Assembly (NCBI GenBank): GCA_015231705.1
Contig: JADGBC010000010.1
Span: 1 to 43,873 of the forward strand
Direction of reading: 5' to 3'
Origin: Desulfamplus sp.
GTDB taxonomy: Bacteria; Desulfobacterota; Desulfobacteria; Desulfobacterales; Desulfobacteraceae
DNA: 43,873 nt
How positions within the stretch are numbered: position 1 is the stretch's first letter; each line of letters starts with the position of its first letter. Below are positions 43,841 through 43,873 of the stretch, piece by piece. Below the pieces are notes generated by a model, which made no database searches, was not told the origin of the DNA, and saw only the letters and a list, made by a program, of their open reading frames with translations. The position numbers and the translations under genes are program-made.

Positions 43841-43873
43841 AGCGTCACATAAGATATATATTATGACCATAAG

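Overview
The window (about 40% G+C by eye) looks like a chromosome segment of a strictly anaerobic, flagellated deltaproteobacterium (Desulfobacterota, probably Desulfobacterales). This is inferred from gene content, not from a marker gene. The pointers are an EtfAB pair beside a membrane ETF:quinone oxidoreductase of the DUF224/HdrD-like type, a manganese-type family II pyrophosphatase, an RnfB-type Fe-S protein fused to a GltD-like flavoprotein, a heme-c chemoreceptor, a GlrK-QseG-GlrR-like signalling set, and FlgM next to a Desulfovibrio DVU0524-type protein.

Layout. 1-1.9 kb: the end of a TauE/SafE-like permease and an XPB-like helicase (both minus). 2.3-6.3 kb: sensor kinase, coiled-coil lipoprotein and sigma54-type response regulator. 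6.4-9.3 kb: an FtsK-type DNA translocase that appears to have no membrane domain and instead starts with a ZapA-like domain. 9.4-11.5 kb: stator genes in the order motB, motA. 11.6-14.7 kb: a CHASE hybrid kinase. 14.8-16.3 kb: a double CDP-alcohol phosphatidyltransferase (minus), then tRNA-Leu(UAG). 17.4-19.1 kb: the chemoreceptor. 19.3-21.7 kb: a secreted trypsin-like protease and a DHH/DHHA1 phosphoesterase (minus). 21.9-26.7 kb: tetR-emo-etfB-etfA (minus), with two related FadR-like operator candidates. 27.3-30.8 kb: class II aldolase, the DVU0524-type protein, flgM and a conserved flagella-associated hypothetical. 30.7-34.1 kb: hisF, hisH, mazG and cvpA (minus). 34.5-39.1 kb: phoH-pgpH-ybeY and pdxJ. 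39.4-40.3 kb: pyrophosphatase. 40.5-42.8 kb: the RnfB-GltD fusion (minus). 43.1-43.8 kb: a periplasmic solute-binding protein.

Intergenic DNA is rich in short dispersed elements. There are four copies of a strongly conserved ~95-bp structured repeat (R1), all in plus orientation and three of them just upstream of plus-strand genes. There are two full and one truncated copy of a ~107-bp MITE-like element with ~23-bp terminal inverted repeats (R2). There are two copies of a ~70-bp repeat (R3) and one REP-like cloverleaf. Many proteins carry Ser/Thr/Asn- or Pro-rich low-complexity inserts.

Working together: the tetR-emo-etf block fits electron transfer from acyl-CoA dehydrogenases to the quinone pool. 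The pyrophosphatase would fit PPi removal during sulfate activation or acyl-CoA synthesis. Motility is represented by motBA, flgM and the chemoreceptor. PgpH plus the DHH/DHHA1 protein suggests c-di-AMP turnover. The strongest candidates for something new are the ZapA-FtsK fusion, the R1 element, the paired FadR-like sites and the stand-alone RnfB-GltD fusion.
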